Shown: one piece after another, positions 55,711 through 64,000 of the stretch | Position numbering within the stretch: the stretch's first letter is position 1 | How the letters are laid out: each line of letters starts with the position of its first letter | Assembly (NCBI RefSeq): GCF_001570585.1 | Contig: NZ_BBXF01000013.1 | Coordinates: 1 to 64,000, forward strand | Length of the DNA: 64,000 bases | Direction: 5' to 3' | Source of the DNA: Herbidospora daliensis | GTDB lineage: Bacteria; Actinomycetota; Actinomycetes; Streptosporangiales; Streptosporangiaceae | The notes under the pieces: model-generated | What the model was told of the DNA's origin: nothing | What the model saw: the letters and a program-made list of their open reading frames with translations, nothing else | Databases searched by the model: none | Made by a program: the position numbers and the translations under genes

Positions 55711-57333
55711 TCATGTTCTGGTGGTGAACCAGAGGATCGCGGCGGCCACCGCGCCCGCGCTCAGCAGCGCGCTGGCCGCGAACAGCAGCCGCCGCACCAC
55801 CGTGTAGCTCAGCGGCGGGCGGCCCGCCGGGCGGGACCCGGGCCGCCACGGTTCCCCCGCCGCACCATCCGCCTTCCGCTCGCCGGTCAGCCCGGTCAGC
55901 CACGTCACCAGCCCCGCGATCTCGTCGGGTTTCGGCGGCAGCCCCGACGTCGTGTAGCGCACCTCCGACCCCCGGTTCGCCAGGTCCCTGACCAGGTTCC
56001 CCATCCCCATCGTCGTCAGCCACGCCCGGGGGTCGGCGGCGGCCCCCTGGCCCGTCGTTGTCCGGTCGAGGAGGTCGCCCTTGGTCACCACGACCGCGAT
56101 CCGCCGCTGGTGGCCTCCGTCGGCCCGGGAGGAGAGCTCGTTGCGGACCCGGTGCACCGTGTCGGCCGGGTCCTCCCGCGACGGCACCACGCCGCCCGCC
56201 GCCAGCAGCTCGCGGTCGGCCGGGACCAGGCTGTCCTGGACGGCCGGCAGCGCGAACGGGTCGATGAGCAGCACCATCGCCTCGCCGTGCGCCAGGTATC
56301 CCATCGCCTCCACCCGGCTGGCCCCCGTGTAGTGCTCTCCCGAGGGGTCGAACAGGTAGAGGATGCGAGCGGACACGTCGAGGATGACGGCCTTCGGCGG
56401 TTGGGTGCCGGTCTTGGTCATGGTCCCGGCCGCCAGCTGGTTCCGCAGGCGGAGGAACGTCTGCTCGTCCCCCTGGTCGACGAACCGGGCCCCGGACGTC
56501 TCGCGCAGCGCGTCGACGGCCACCGCGAGGAAGGTCGTCTTCCCGGCGTCGGGGCCGCCCACCAGGGGGACCGGTTCGACCCGCACCTTGCCGATCTTCC
56601 CCGGCAACGTCCGGCCGCAGTGGGGGCACAACGCCCGCAGGCGGTGGCGGCCGAGCAGGATCGTCGTGGGCAGCCGGGCTCCGCACCGGCACACGTGCCG
56701 GAACGCGCCGTTCCGGTCGGGGCGCAGGGCCCGGTGCTGGGCGCCGCACGACGGGCAGGCGTAGATCGGCCGGGCGATGCGGGCGTAACAGCCCGGGTAG
56801 GGGCACGCCTGGAGGATGCGCCGCAGCAGCATGACCGACTGCTCGGCCCCGCGCAGCACCCCGACGAACGCCAGCCACGCCAGCAGGCCCGTGACCGCCG
56901 TCACCAGGTAGGCGGCCGTGACCAGCAGCGCGACCACGCTCAGCGGGAGCAGCGCGGCCAGCAGGCCGGCCACCACGGCCAGCCACAGCGGGAAGAGCAC
57001 GTAGCGGCGCTCGTCCGACATCAGCAGCTTGGTCAGGGCGCGCACGACCCGCCGGACCCGCCCGTCGACGACCGGGACCGCGCCGGCCAGCACCGACCAC
57101 CAGTCGTGCCAGACCTGGGAGACCAGGTAGTGGCGGTAGGCGGGTTCGGCTCCCTCAGGCGGGCCGCGTACCCCCTGGTCGGGCAGCAGCACGCGGGCGG
57201 CCGTCGCGAAGTACGCCGCCAGCGCCCCCAGCACCGCCACCACCACGGTCGCCGCGAAGACGACCGGGAAGACGAACGCGAAGGCCGCCCACATGGCGAC
57301 GAGCCAGAAGCCCACGAGGACGAGCCACCACAT
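55711..57333 (-). CDS. Membrane zinc-ribbon GTPase (double-GTPase type)
   Basis: A 540-residue protein. N-terminal membrane helices are at about 2-45 and 115-155. Cysteine pairs of zinc ribbons (CPYPGC, YACPSCGAQH, CRCGARL, CPHCGRTL) span about 176-260. A TRAFAC-like GTPase domain follows (about 265-480) with Walker A VGGPDAGKTTF and the TKxD motif VVVTKGDLLD. A C-terminal membrane helix lies near 515-535. It fits the DO-GTPase families found beside GAP1 proteins. Start ATG 57333 directly abuts the GAP1 stop. It may relay a membrane signal to the downstream effector genes. Confidence 0.82.
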   Translation of the reverse strand: MWWLVLVGFWLVAMWAAFAFVFPVVFAATVVVAVLGALAAYFATAARVLLPDQGVRGPPEGAEPAYRHYLVSQVWHDWWSVLAGAVPVVDGRVRRVVRALTKLLMSDERRYVLFPLWLAVVAGLLAALLPLSVVALLVTAAYLVTAVTGLLAWLAFVGVLRGAEQSVMLLRRILQACPYPGCYARIARPIYACPSCGAQHRALRPDRNGAFRHVCRCGARLPTTILLGRHRLRALCPHCGRTLPGKIGKVRVEPVPLVGGPDAGKTTFLAVAVDALRETSGARFVDQGDEQTFLRLRNQLAAGTMTKTGTQPPKAVILDVSARILYLFDPSGEHYTGASRVEAMGYLAHGEAMVLLIDPFALPAVQDSLVPADRELLAAGGVVPSREDPADTVHRVRNELSSRADGGHQRRIAVVVTKGDLLDRTTTGQGAAADPRAWLTTMGMGNLVRDLANRGSEVRYTTSGLPPKPDEIAGLVTWLTGLTGERKADGAAGEPWRPGSRPAGRPPLSYTVVRRLLFAASALLSAGAVAAAILWFTTRT

Positions 57334-59511
57334 CTACCGTTCTCCGCGCCCGAACAGCCGTCTCCGCTGTCCGGCCAGTTCCCGCAGGCCGGCGGCCAGT
57401 TCGGCGTCCTGTTTGAAGCGGGCCTCCATGGAGCCGAAGCGGGTCCAGTTGTTGACCTCGGAGCGGGCCCAGGCGTCCAGGCGGGGTTCGATCACCCCGG
57501 CGACGCGCATCCTGATCGCGATCTCCAGGAGGGCCATCTGCTGGTCGCGGTTGCGGCGCGGTTTGAGCCATTCGGGGATCAGCCAGCGGCGGGTCGCGTC
57601 GGTGACGGCCTTGGCGACCGTCGAGCGGAAGCGGGGGTCGCGGGTGGCGAGGACCTTGGCGGCCGTGGCCCGGGTCAGTTCGGCGAGTTCGGCGTTGCCC
57701 TCGCGGGTGAGGTCGGTGAGGCGGTCGATGGCGGTGGCGGCCTCCACGGGCGTGGGGGCCGCGGGGAGGCGGGCGGCGATCAGGGTCGCCTCGGCGTCGT
57801 CGGCGGGGAAGCCGGGCAGCCCGTCGCGGACGCGTTCGGCCAGGGCCAGGGCCTCGCCGCTGGACAGGCCCGCCTTCACGAACGCGCGGCCGGGCAGTTC
57901 GCCCAGGGTGGGGCTGGCGTCCATGCGGGGGCCGAGCAGGTCGACCAGGCGGCCGATCTCGCCCGGCGTGGGCTGGGTGGTCCACATCGACGGGAGGGCC
58001 TGTTCGCGGAAGCCGTCGTAGGCGCGGTCCATGAGCTCGGCCGTGGTCTCGACGCGGTCGCGGCCGCCGTGCAGGGTCTGCCAGCGCAGCACCGCCACGC
58101 CCGTGCGGGGGGCGCGCCGCCAGTCGCGGCCGGCTCCGGCGAGCAGGCCGCACAGGGTGGCGCTCACCTCGCCGGGGGCGGCCTCCAGCCCGGCCACGTA
58201 GCCGGCGGTCATCGCCTCGCGCCAGGTCGCGGGCACGCGGGCCAGTTCGGCCGCCGCCTCCTCCTGGTCGCCCGGCACGGCCCGCGCCGCCGCCGACTCC
58301 ACCTCGGCCGCGTCGACGGGCAGGTCGCAGGCGTCGGCCACCCGCACGATCCCGGCGATCTGGGCGGGGGTGAGGGCCGCCCGCAACGCGGCGGTGGCCT
58401 CGGCGCCGAGCGCGGAGGCGTGGCCGGGGGGCGGGAGCCGTACCGGAAGGGGCAGTGCCGGGTCGCGCAGCGCGAGCGACACGCACCGGGCCGCGCCCTC
58501 GGCGGCGTGCACGGCCACCGCGGCGGCCAGGTCGTAGGTCAGCAGCCCGGCCCGGGACGCCAGCCGCTGCCACGCCCAGTCGGGCAGGCCGGCCGCCGAG
58601 AGCCGGGCGACGGCGGTCTGCTCCTCGGGGGAGACGGTGTGGTCGCCCCGGCAGAGCGCCAGCAGCGCGGCCGCCGTCTCGGGGTCGTCGCCCAGTTCGC
58701 CGAGCGCGTCGAGGCCGTCGAGGTCGCCGCGCCGCCAGAACCCGGCGACCGTCCCGGCGAACCGCCCGGTCCGCACCGGCGCGGGCGGTTCGTCGAGCCG
58801 GATCACGGTCGCGTCGACGTCGGGCGGGATCCACACGTCGGGGGTGGTCCCGGCGATGACCTGGCCGGAGGAGGCCGGGTCGGCCGTGTACGTCACGAAC
58901 GACAACCGGATCGCCGACGCCCACGGCAACGAGAACGAGACGACCGCGATCCACCGCACCACCTCGGCCACGTCGGCGCCGACCAGCACCAGCCGCCCGT
59001 GCCCCCGGGTGAGGAACAGCCGCACCGCCTCCAGCAGCCCGCCGAGCCGCACGTAGGCGTCCGGGCCGAGCGCGGCCAGCCACGCCACCAGCCCCTCGGG
59101 GTCGAGGACCGGACCGGGCGCCGGCTCCAGCACGGGCAGCTCCGGACCGTCGGCGGGCGCGGACGCCCACCAATCGGCCTCCCAGAACTCGATCGGCCGC
59201 AGCCCGACCAGCTCGCCCTCGCCGAGCAGCACGGCGTGCGCCAGGAAGTTCCCGTACCGTCCTGAATAGTCCTGCCCCAGGTAGACGCACCGGGCGAGCA
59301 GGCCGCCCCCGTAGGCCATGGAGACCGGCAGCGCCGCGATCTCCTCAGGCGTCGGCGCGAGCGGGGCGTCGGGCGGCGGCTGGTAGACCAGGTAGGGCGC
59401 GCTGCGCTCCCGCAAGACCGGCGGCACGCCGGGCGTCTCGGCGGTGATCTGGAACCCCGAACGGCCCGAGGGCCCCGATTCGGCCGACGTGTAGTGGAGC
59501 TGCCAGGCCAT
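57334..59511 (-). CDS. GTPase-associated protein 1 (GAP1-N2 type)
   Basis: A 725-residue protein. The N-terminus (about 1-150) carries the GAP1-N2 pattern: WQLHYTSAESGPSGRSGFQI, AYGGGLLARCVYLGQDYSGRYGNFLAHAVLL. The middle and C-terminal parts are mostly helical with no catalytic motif that I recognise. GAP1 proteins occur with paired GTPases in bacterial conflict systems; their mechanism is unknown. It lies between two GTPase genes, 3 bp after one and abutting the next, which matches the family's usual neighbourhood. Confidence 0.8.
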   Translation of the reverse strand: MAWQLHYTSAESGPSGRSGFQITAETPGVPPVLRERSAPYLVYQPPPDAPLAPTPEEIAALPVSMAYGGGLLARCVYLGQDYSGRYGNFLAHAVLLGEGELVGLRPIEFWEADWWASAPADGPELPVLEPAPGPVLDPEGLVAWLAALGPDAYVRLGGLLEAVRLFLTRGHGRLVLVGADVAEVVRWIAVVSFSLPWASAIRLSFVTYTADPASSGQVIAGTTPDVWIPPDVDATVIRLDEPPAPVRTGRFAGTVAGFWRRGDLDGLDALGELGDDPETAAALLALCRGDHTVSPEEQTAVARLSAAGLPDWAWQRLASRAGLLTYDLAAAVAVHAAEGAARCVSLALRDPALPLPVRLPPPGHASALGAEATAALRAALTPAQIAGIVRVADACDLPVDAAEVESAAARAVPGDQEEAAAELARVPATWREAMTAGYVAGLEAAPGEVSATLCGLLAGAGRDWRRAPRTGVAVLRWQTLHGGRDRVETTAELMDRAYDGFREQALPSMWTTQPTPGEIGRLVDLLGPRMDASPTLGELPGRAFVKAGLSSGEALALAERVRDGLPGFPADDAEATLIAARLPAAPTPVEAATAIDRLTDLTREGNAELAELTRATAAKVLATRDPRFRSTVAKAVTDATRRWLIPEWLKPRRNRDQQMALLEIAIRMRVAGVIEPRLDAWARSEVNNWTRFGSMEARFKQDAELAAGLRELAGQRRRLFGRGER

Positions 59512-59514
59512 GAC

Positions 59515-60609
59515 CTACCTCCGCACGCCGTCGAGCATCTTGAACCGGTGCAGGAGCCACAACAGCGGATCCTCCACCCGATAGGGGCGGATGCCGCCGG
59601 GGCCGACCTCGGCCTCCCCGGGCACCTCGCCGAGCGACGACAACGCGAAGAACGCGAAGTCGGCGTAGTTCTGCCGCAGGTAGCGGTCGAGCCCGCCGGC
59701 CTGCCAGCCCTCCAGCAGCGCCCGGACCTGCTCGTGCACGCCCTCGTGGTCGTCGAGGTCGAAGGCCCCCGACGGGACCCGCGACCGGTGCAGCGCCGAG
59801 CCGGGCTCCCGCCGCAGGGCGTCGGCCTTGCTGAGCGCCACCGCCACGGGGATCCTCAACGGCCCGTCTCCGGTACGCAGCAGCTCCGTCACCCGGGCGA
59901 TCACGTTCACCGGGTCGCTGTCGGGGTCGTCCGACGGCTTCTCCAGCGAGGCGGGGTCGACCAGGAACACCACGGCGTCGGAGGCCCGCAGGTAGCGCAG
60001 GTGCCGTTCGGTCACCTCGCGGCTGCGCAGGTCCTCGCCCGCCGTGTCGAACAGCACCAGCGTCAGCGCGGCCCGGCGGCTGCGGAACCGGCCCTTCACC
60101 GTCCGGGTAAGCAGGTAGACGAGGGGGTCGCGCAGGGTGTCGGTCACCGCCGACTGGGTGGCCCGCAGCAGCCGGTGCTCGCCGAACAGGGGGCGGGCGA
60201 AGTCGCGGCGGTAGCGTTCGATCGTGCGGTCGTCGCACGGCACCAGCGACGCGTCGAGCTCCGCGCCGACCCGGTTCATCAGCTCGTGCAGCAGCACCGC
60301 GATGTAGGTGCTCTTGCCCGACCCCTTCGCCCCGACCAAGGCGACGATCCGGCCGGGGTTGGCGCAGTATTCGGCGGCCAGCCCGCTGTGGCACTCGGGG
60401 CAGACCCGCCGCCCGGTGTCGCGTCCGCAGGTCGGGCAGTCGGCCCGGCGGCCCGGCCGCCGCACCTGGAACACCGGCGGCAACGACGGGGGAGCGCCGC
60501 CCCGCAGCCTGCCGAGCAGTTCGTCGGCCACCGGCTCGCACCCCCCGGCGCACCGGAACGCGATCCGGTCCTCGGCCACCTTGGCGAAGCAGTAGGGGCA
60601 GGTGATCAT
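59515..60609 (-). CDS. Zinc-ribbon GTPase (double-GTPase partner)
   Basis: A 364-residue soluble protein. The N-terminus has zinc-ribbon cysteines (ITCPYCFAKV, CAGGCEP, CPTCGRDTG, CPECHSG). A Ras-like/TRAFAC GTPase domain follows: P-loop ALVGAKGSGKSTY (about 87-99), switch-II LVLFDTAGEDL, and G4-like VALSKADAL. It starts at ATG 60609, overlapping the FN3-like gene's stop (ATGA). Unlike the second GTPase of the cluster it has no membrane helix, so the two probably act as a soluble/membrane pair. Confidence 0.83.
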   Translation of the reverse strand: MITCPYCFAKVAEDRIAFRCAGGCEPVADELLGRLRGGAPPSLPPVFQVRRPGRRADCPTCGRDTGRRVCPECHSGLAAEYCANPGRIVALVGAKGSGKSTYIAVLLHELMNRVGAELDASLVPCDDRTIERYRRDFARPLFGEHRLLRATQSAVTDTLRDPLVYLLTRTVKGRFRSRRAALTLVLFDTAGEDLRSREVTERHLRYLRASDAVVFLVDPASLEKPSDDPDSDPVNVIARVTELLRTGDGPLRIPVAVALSKADALRREPGSALHRSRVPSGAFDLDDHEGVHEQVRALLEGWQAGGLDRYLRQNYADFAFFALSSLGEVPGEAEVGPGGIRPYRVEDPLLWLLHRFKMLDGVRR

Positions 60610-63065
60610 GACCCCACCTTGAGCCGTCGCACCGGCGGGCCGACCAGCTCGACGCCGTCGTCCGCGAAGCACTTCAGCCAGTACGGCTTCGCCCGCCGGG
60701 GCGCGGCCGTCTCGAACCGGGCCGGGGTGCGCACGCCGGTCCATTCCGCCAGCACGACGCCCTGGTCCTCCGCCAGCGGCTCCACCCGCCCCGGTCGCAG
60801 CACCAGCGCCAGCCGGGCCAGCGTGACCGGCCGATCGGCGTCGACCTCGACGACCAGCCGCCGCCGCCAGAACGGGCCGGTCCGGGAGAGGTCGTACCGC
60901 ACCGGGCTCGCCGCCTCCAGCGACCGCGACAGGCCCGGCCCGCGCAGCCGCACCCCGCCCACCAGCGCCGTCGGCACCACCTCGACCGTGACGGGCTCGT
61001 CCTCGGCGACGTCCAGCCGGATCCCGCCCTGCGCCCGGTAGGAGGCCGCGCTGACCAGCGTCGCCGTCCCGTTCACCACCACCTCGACCTCGGGCACGTC
61101 GGCCGGCCAGTCGAGCCCGACGTGCACGGCCCGGCCGAGGCGCTCGGCGGTCAGCGAGCGCGGCGGGGTCAGGTTGACGTGCTCGCGAGTGCCGCCGATC
61201 GTGGCCAGGTCGCCCGCCACGGTCAGCGCCAGCAGCACCCCCGAGGCGGCCCTGACCAGGTGGCCGTCGGGGGCGGGCAGCACCGCCAGGGCACGGCCGG
61301 TGGCGCGGGCCTCGGCGAGCGAGACCGTCGTGCCGTAGGGCCACGGGGGAGCTGACTCCAGCAGCCGGAACTCCACGTGACCGGCGGGCGGCGGCGCGCA
61401 GCGCAGCAGCACCTGCCCGTCGGGCGCGGGTTCGACGGTGAACTCGGCGACCGGCACGGGCCGGGCGTGCGGGGTGGCGCGGGCGCGCACCCCGGGCGTC
61501 GTGACCCCACCGGAATAGACCGCTTTGACCAGGTAGACGTAGCCGGTGCCGTTGCGCACCCGCCGGTCGGCGAAGCCGTCGCCGTCGATCTCGATCGGCG
61601 TGCCGTCGCGGGTCACCACGACCCCGGCCGCGGCGGCGGGCCGCGTCCAGCCGCCGGTGACCAGGCCGTCGCCCGCCCGCACCCGCACGTCGGCGACCTC
61701 GGGCCGCACGGTCACGGCCGGTGCGGTGACGGCGCGGGCGGCGGCCGTGCCCCGGTGGGCCACCACGCCGTAGACGACCGGCTCGTCGATCGGCGGGGCG
61801 GGGTCGGTCACGCGGAAGGGCTCGCCGCCGTCGATGGGCAGGCCGTTTCTCAAGATTTCGTACGATATTTCGCCCGCCTTCGACCCCGACGGCCGCCACG
61901 TGACGACCACCGAGGCGTCGTCGGCCGTGGCCGTCACCTCCTGGGCGGGCAGCGGGGCCAGCCGCCGCTGCAGGTCGGCCGCGCCGGGGAGGTCGGGCAC
62001 CCGGCGCAGCGCGTCGGCCAGCGCGAGCCACGCCTCGTCGGAGTCGGCGGCGGCCAGCGCCCTGTCTCGCAACGCCTCGGCGGCGGCCAGCCGGGCCCGG
62101 ATCTCGGCGGCCAGCTCTGCGGCGGGCCCGTCGAGGTCGGTCAGGGTGGCGGCCAGGTCGGCGGCGGCGTGGATCTCCCCGGCGTCGGCCAGCTCCCGCA
62201 GCCGCGCCGCCGGTCCGCCCGCGATCCCGGTCTCCTGCCTGACCGCGAACACCAGCCGACGTGCCTCGCCCGATTCGAGCCCCAGGTCGTCGACGGCGTA
62301 GCGGAGCAGGGTGTCGTCGTAGGGGTGCTCGCGCACCCGTTCGCGCAACCGGGTCACCAGGTCGTGGCGGATCAGCGCCGCCGGGTCGGACTTCAGCGCG
62401 GTCAGCAGGGTGTCGGCCGCGGTCGTCCACGGTCCCCGGGTGCGGCGCCGCCAGTCGGCCTCGACCGCGGCGAGCGGCAGGCTGACCGGCCGCAGCACCC
62501 GGTAGGGCCCGGCGTCGCCGAGCACGAAGGCGGCCAGGTGGCGCACGCCCAGCGTGTCGAGCGCGTCGCGGACCCGGTCGTAGGCGGCGTAGGGCGAGCC
62601 GGTCGCCAGCGCCTCGGGCTCCTCGACGGCGACGCCCAGCTCGTGGGCCAGCGGGCGCAGGTCGCAGCCGGTGGAGCGGGCGATGCCCTCGGCCACCTCG
62701 GGGGTGACCATCCGCAACCTCCCGGCCGCGTCGTCGAGCCGCCGGCGGGCCTCCTCGCGCCGGGCCCGGTCGCGCTCCCCGGCCTCCGCGAGCGCGCCGC
62801 GCAGCGGTCCCAGGTCGCCGCCGGCCGCCGCGTCGAAGACGGGGGCCAGCCGCGCGTGGTCGGCTTCGAGCCGGTCGACGAGCCGCCGGAACTTCAGCTG
62901 GCCGCGCTGCCGCCGCCAGCACTGCCGCACGGCTTTGACGGTGGCGCCGACGTCGGCCAGGTCGGCGCCCAGGGCGTACCGGACCAGGAGGTCGTCGGGC
63001 GGAGCGCCCGCCGCGCGGGCCGGATCGAGCACCTCCCGCACGTAGCGGGCCTCGTCGAAGGGCAT
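60606..63065 (-). CDS. Hsp70-linked protein with FN3-like domains
   Basis: An 819-residue cytoplasmic protein without signal peptide. The N-terminal half (1-370) is helical and Arg/Asp-rich with repeat-like segments such as EGIARSTGCDLRPLAHELGV. Two fibronectin-III-like beta-sandwiches follow (about 378-460, VVVTWRPSGSKAGEISYEIL; about 468-550, NGTGYVYLVKAVYSGG) and then further beta-rich domains. The family is not named with certainty. It starts 7 bp after the Hsp70 stop and overlaps the GTPase gene, so it probably works as client, scaffold or sensor for the Hsp70 protein. Confidence 0.7.
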   Translation of the reverse strand: MPFDEARYVREVLDPARAAGAPPDDLLVRYALGADLADVGATVKAVRQCWRRQRGQLKFRRLVDRLEADHARLAPVFDAAAGGDLGPLRGALAEAGERDRARREEARRRLDDAAGRLRMVTPEVAEGIARSTGCDLRPLAHELGVAVEEPEALATGSPYAAYDRVRDALDTLGVRHLAAFVLGDAGPYRVLRPVSLPLAAVEADWRRRTRGPWTTAADTLLTALKSDPAALIRHDLVTRLRERVREHPYDDTLLRYAVDDLGLESGEARRLVFAVRQETGIAGGPAARLRELADAGEIHAAADLAATLTDLDGPAAELAAEIRARLAAAEALRDRALAAADSDEAWLALADALRRVPDLPGAADLQRRLAPLPAQEVTATADDASVVVTWRPSGSKAGEISYEILRNGLPIDGGEPFRVTDPAPPIDEPVVYGVVAHRGTAAARAVTAPAVTVRPEVADVRVRAGDGLVTGGWTRPAAAAGVVVTRDGTPIEIDGDGFADRRVRNGTGYVYLVKAVYSGGVTTPGVRARATPHARPVPVAEFTVEPAPDGQVLLRCAPPPAGHVEFRLLESAPPWPYGTTVSLAEARATGRALAVLPAPDGHLVRAASGVLLALTVAGDLATIGGTREHVNLTPPRSLTAERLGRAVHVGLDWPADVPEVEVVVNGTATLVSAASYRAQGGIRLDVAEDEPVTVEVVPTALVGGVRLRGPGLSRSLEAASPVRYDLSRTGPFWRRRLVVEVDADRPVTLARLALVLRPGRVEPLAEDQGVVLAEWTGVRTPARFETAAPRRAKPYWLKCFADDGVELVGPPVRRLKVGS

Positions 63066-63072
63066 CGCGGGG

Positions 63073-64000
63073 TCAGCTGACCGTCAGGTGCGACAGGCTC
63101 GCCCGCGACTCGGCGACGTCCTCCTCCGTCATTCCGCCGATCTGCACGTTCAGGCTGAGCTCCTGGCCGGTCTCGTGCTCCCGGGCGGTGACGTGCAGCA
63201 GCCCCGAGGTGTCGAGGGTGAACGTCACCTCGATCGGGAACCCGGCCGGTTTCCCCGGCGGGATCGCCAGGTCGCCCTCGGCGATCCGGTTGTTGTCCTC
63301 GACCGCCTCCGACGCCTCGGCCCCGGCCTGCTCCATCACCTCGATGGCGACCCGGGTCTGGTAGTCGTCGAGGGTCGCGAAGCCCTCGGTCACGTCGGCG
63401 GGCAGCGGGTCGTTGGCCTGGACGAGATGGGCGACGTACTCGCGGCGGGTGTTCACCGAGACGGCCTTGATGCCGAAGGCCCGCGAGGCGACGGTCTTGA
63501 TCGTGCGCCCGGCGATGCGCTGCTGCTCGCCCGAGCTGAGGCCCGCGCGGGCGGCCATCTCCTCGGCCTGTTCGCGGGCTCCGCCCGCCAGCAGTCTCCG
63601 GTACGTCTCCTCGAAGGCGTAGAGCGCCGCGCCCTTGGCCACCGCGAGGTCGGGGTCCTGCAGCCGGGGCTGCACACCGAGCTCCTTGGCCAGCGTCTCG
63701 GCCACGGCCGGCATCTTCGCCGAGCCGCCCACCAGCACCAGGTGGTCGAACGAGTCGACCCCCTTCGACCGGGCGGTCGCCAACGTCCGGCGGGTGATCT
63801 CGACGGTGCGGTCGAGCAGGTCGCGGGTGAGGCGTTCGAAGTCCTCGCGCGACACCTCGGCCTTGGCGACCCGGCCGTCGTGCATGACCCGGACGGTGTG
63901 CTTCGTGCGCGAGGTGAGCGACTTCTTCAGCTCCTCGGCGTCGCGGCGTAACTGCTGCTCGGTCTGCTTGTCGTCGAGCGGGTCGGTCACGTCGGGGTGC
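63073..64000 (-). CDS. Hsp70 family protein (N-terminus beyond window)
   Basis: The last 308 residues of an Hsp70-type chaperone; the ATPase N-terminus lies past the right edge. Visible are the end of the nucleotide-binding domain (LVLVGGSAKMPAVAETLAKE, VAKGAALYAFEE) and a substrate-binding beta domain (VTFTLDTSGLLHVTAREHET, LNVQIGGM). The long helical lid of DnaK is missing and an insert near KTVASRAFGIKAVS differs from DnaK, so this is an accessory Hsp70 and not the housekeeping one. It is the first visible gene of a tightly packed minus-strand operon with GTPases, GAP1, ADP-ribosylglycohydrolase and TIR genes. Confidence 0.87.
   Translation of the reverse strand, partial: HPDVTDPLDDKQTEQQLRRDAEELKKSLTSRTKHTVRVMHDGRVAKAEVSREDFERLTRDLLDRTVEITRRTLATARSKGVDSFDHLVLVGGSAKMPAVAETLAKELGVQPRLQDPDLAVAKGAALYAFEETYRRLLAGGAREQAEEMAARAGLSSGEQQRIAGRTIKTVASRAFGIKAVSVNTRREYVAHLVQANDPLPADVTEGFATLDDYQTRVAIEVMEQAGAEASEAVEDNNRIAEGDLAIPPGKPAGFPIEVTFTLDTSGLLHVTAREHETGQELSLNVQIGGMTEEDVAESRASLSHLTVS

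Noticed and set aside
55555-59265. A 1236-codon plus-strand open frame opposite ADP-ribosylglycohydrolase, GTPase and GAP1 genes
   Set aside because: Same GC-shadow effect; the minus strand carries clear motifs and gene junctions.

Overview
The window is one 64 kb stretch of a very GC-rich, gene-dense chromosome. GC-ending codons dominate nearly every gene, GTG and TTG starts are common, and many neighbours overlap by ATGA or GTGA. These traits, together with an F420 reductase, a SARP-type regulator, an Excalibur-domain protein, a GlnA2-type glutamine synthetase near nadE, panB and map, a GlnR-like box and a GTPase/GAP1 cluster, point to an actinomycete. A relative of the Streptosporangiales is my guess; no rRNA or tRNA gene is present to settle it.

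Left part (1-16 kb): an ABC exporter (two tandem FtsX-like permeases, one ATPase) is co-transcribed with a response regulator fused to a class III adenylyl cyclase. Divergently transcribed are a cyclic-nucleotide-binding protein and an overlapping metallo-beta-lactamase-fold hydrolase, so cAMP synthesis, sensing and perhaps turnover lie side by side. Then come DUF3467, a divergent DUF305/DUF3105 pair, a SecD-P1-like/Excalibur protein, a lone xanthine-dehydrogenase-type molybdenum subunit divergent from a PucR regulator, and an XRE-TPR regulator behind an 850-bp gene-free zone.

Middle (16-40 kb): CopC and CopD-CtaG copper/oxidase assembly proteins, an orphan HATPase protein, map, an SPFH protein with its GntR regulator, a cyclase/CBU_0592 pair divergent from a LysR regulator, a secreted lipase, an F420:NADPH reductase, a MocR regulator divergent from PLP-dependent sulfur amino acid and threonine/serine catabolic genes, panB, two MFS transporters with a TetR repressor, and a secreted GH43-like arabinan hydrolase under a LacI-type operator. 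Between 37.8 and 38.6 kb are decayed genes: a frameshifted secreted protein and a rhamnulokinase tail.

Right part (39-64 kb): nadE; an MFS - histidine kinase - response regulator operon whose regulator fuses SARP, receiver and LuxR domains; a DUF5937/ArsR regulator; a paralogous orphan kinase in line with an expansin-like protein and a terpene synthase; glnA2 with a well-matched GlnR box. From 64.0 to 52.5 kb on the minus strand runs an eight-gene series: Hsp70, FN3-like protein, zinc-ribbon GTPase, GAP1, membrane GTPase, ADP-ribosylglycohydrolase, TIR protein and TPR membrane protein. It has the architecture of an NTP-dependent conflict (defence) system with an NAD/ADP-ribose effector arm and is the most interesting part of the window.

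Several regulator genes have a perfect inverted repeat in their promoter region (TetR, MocR, ArsR, GntR, LysR, PucR), which gives concrete regulatory predictions. No CRISPR array, insertion sequence, prophage or RNA gene was recognised.
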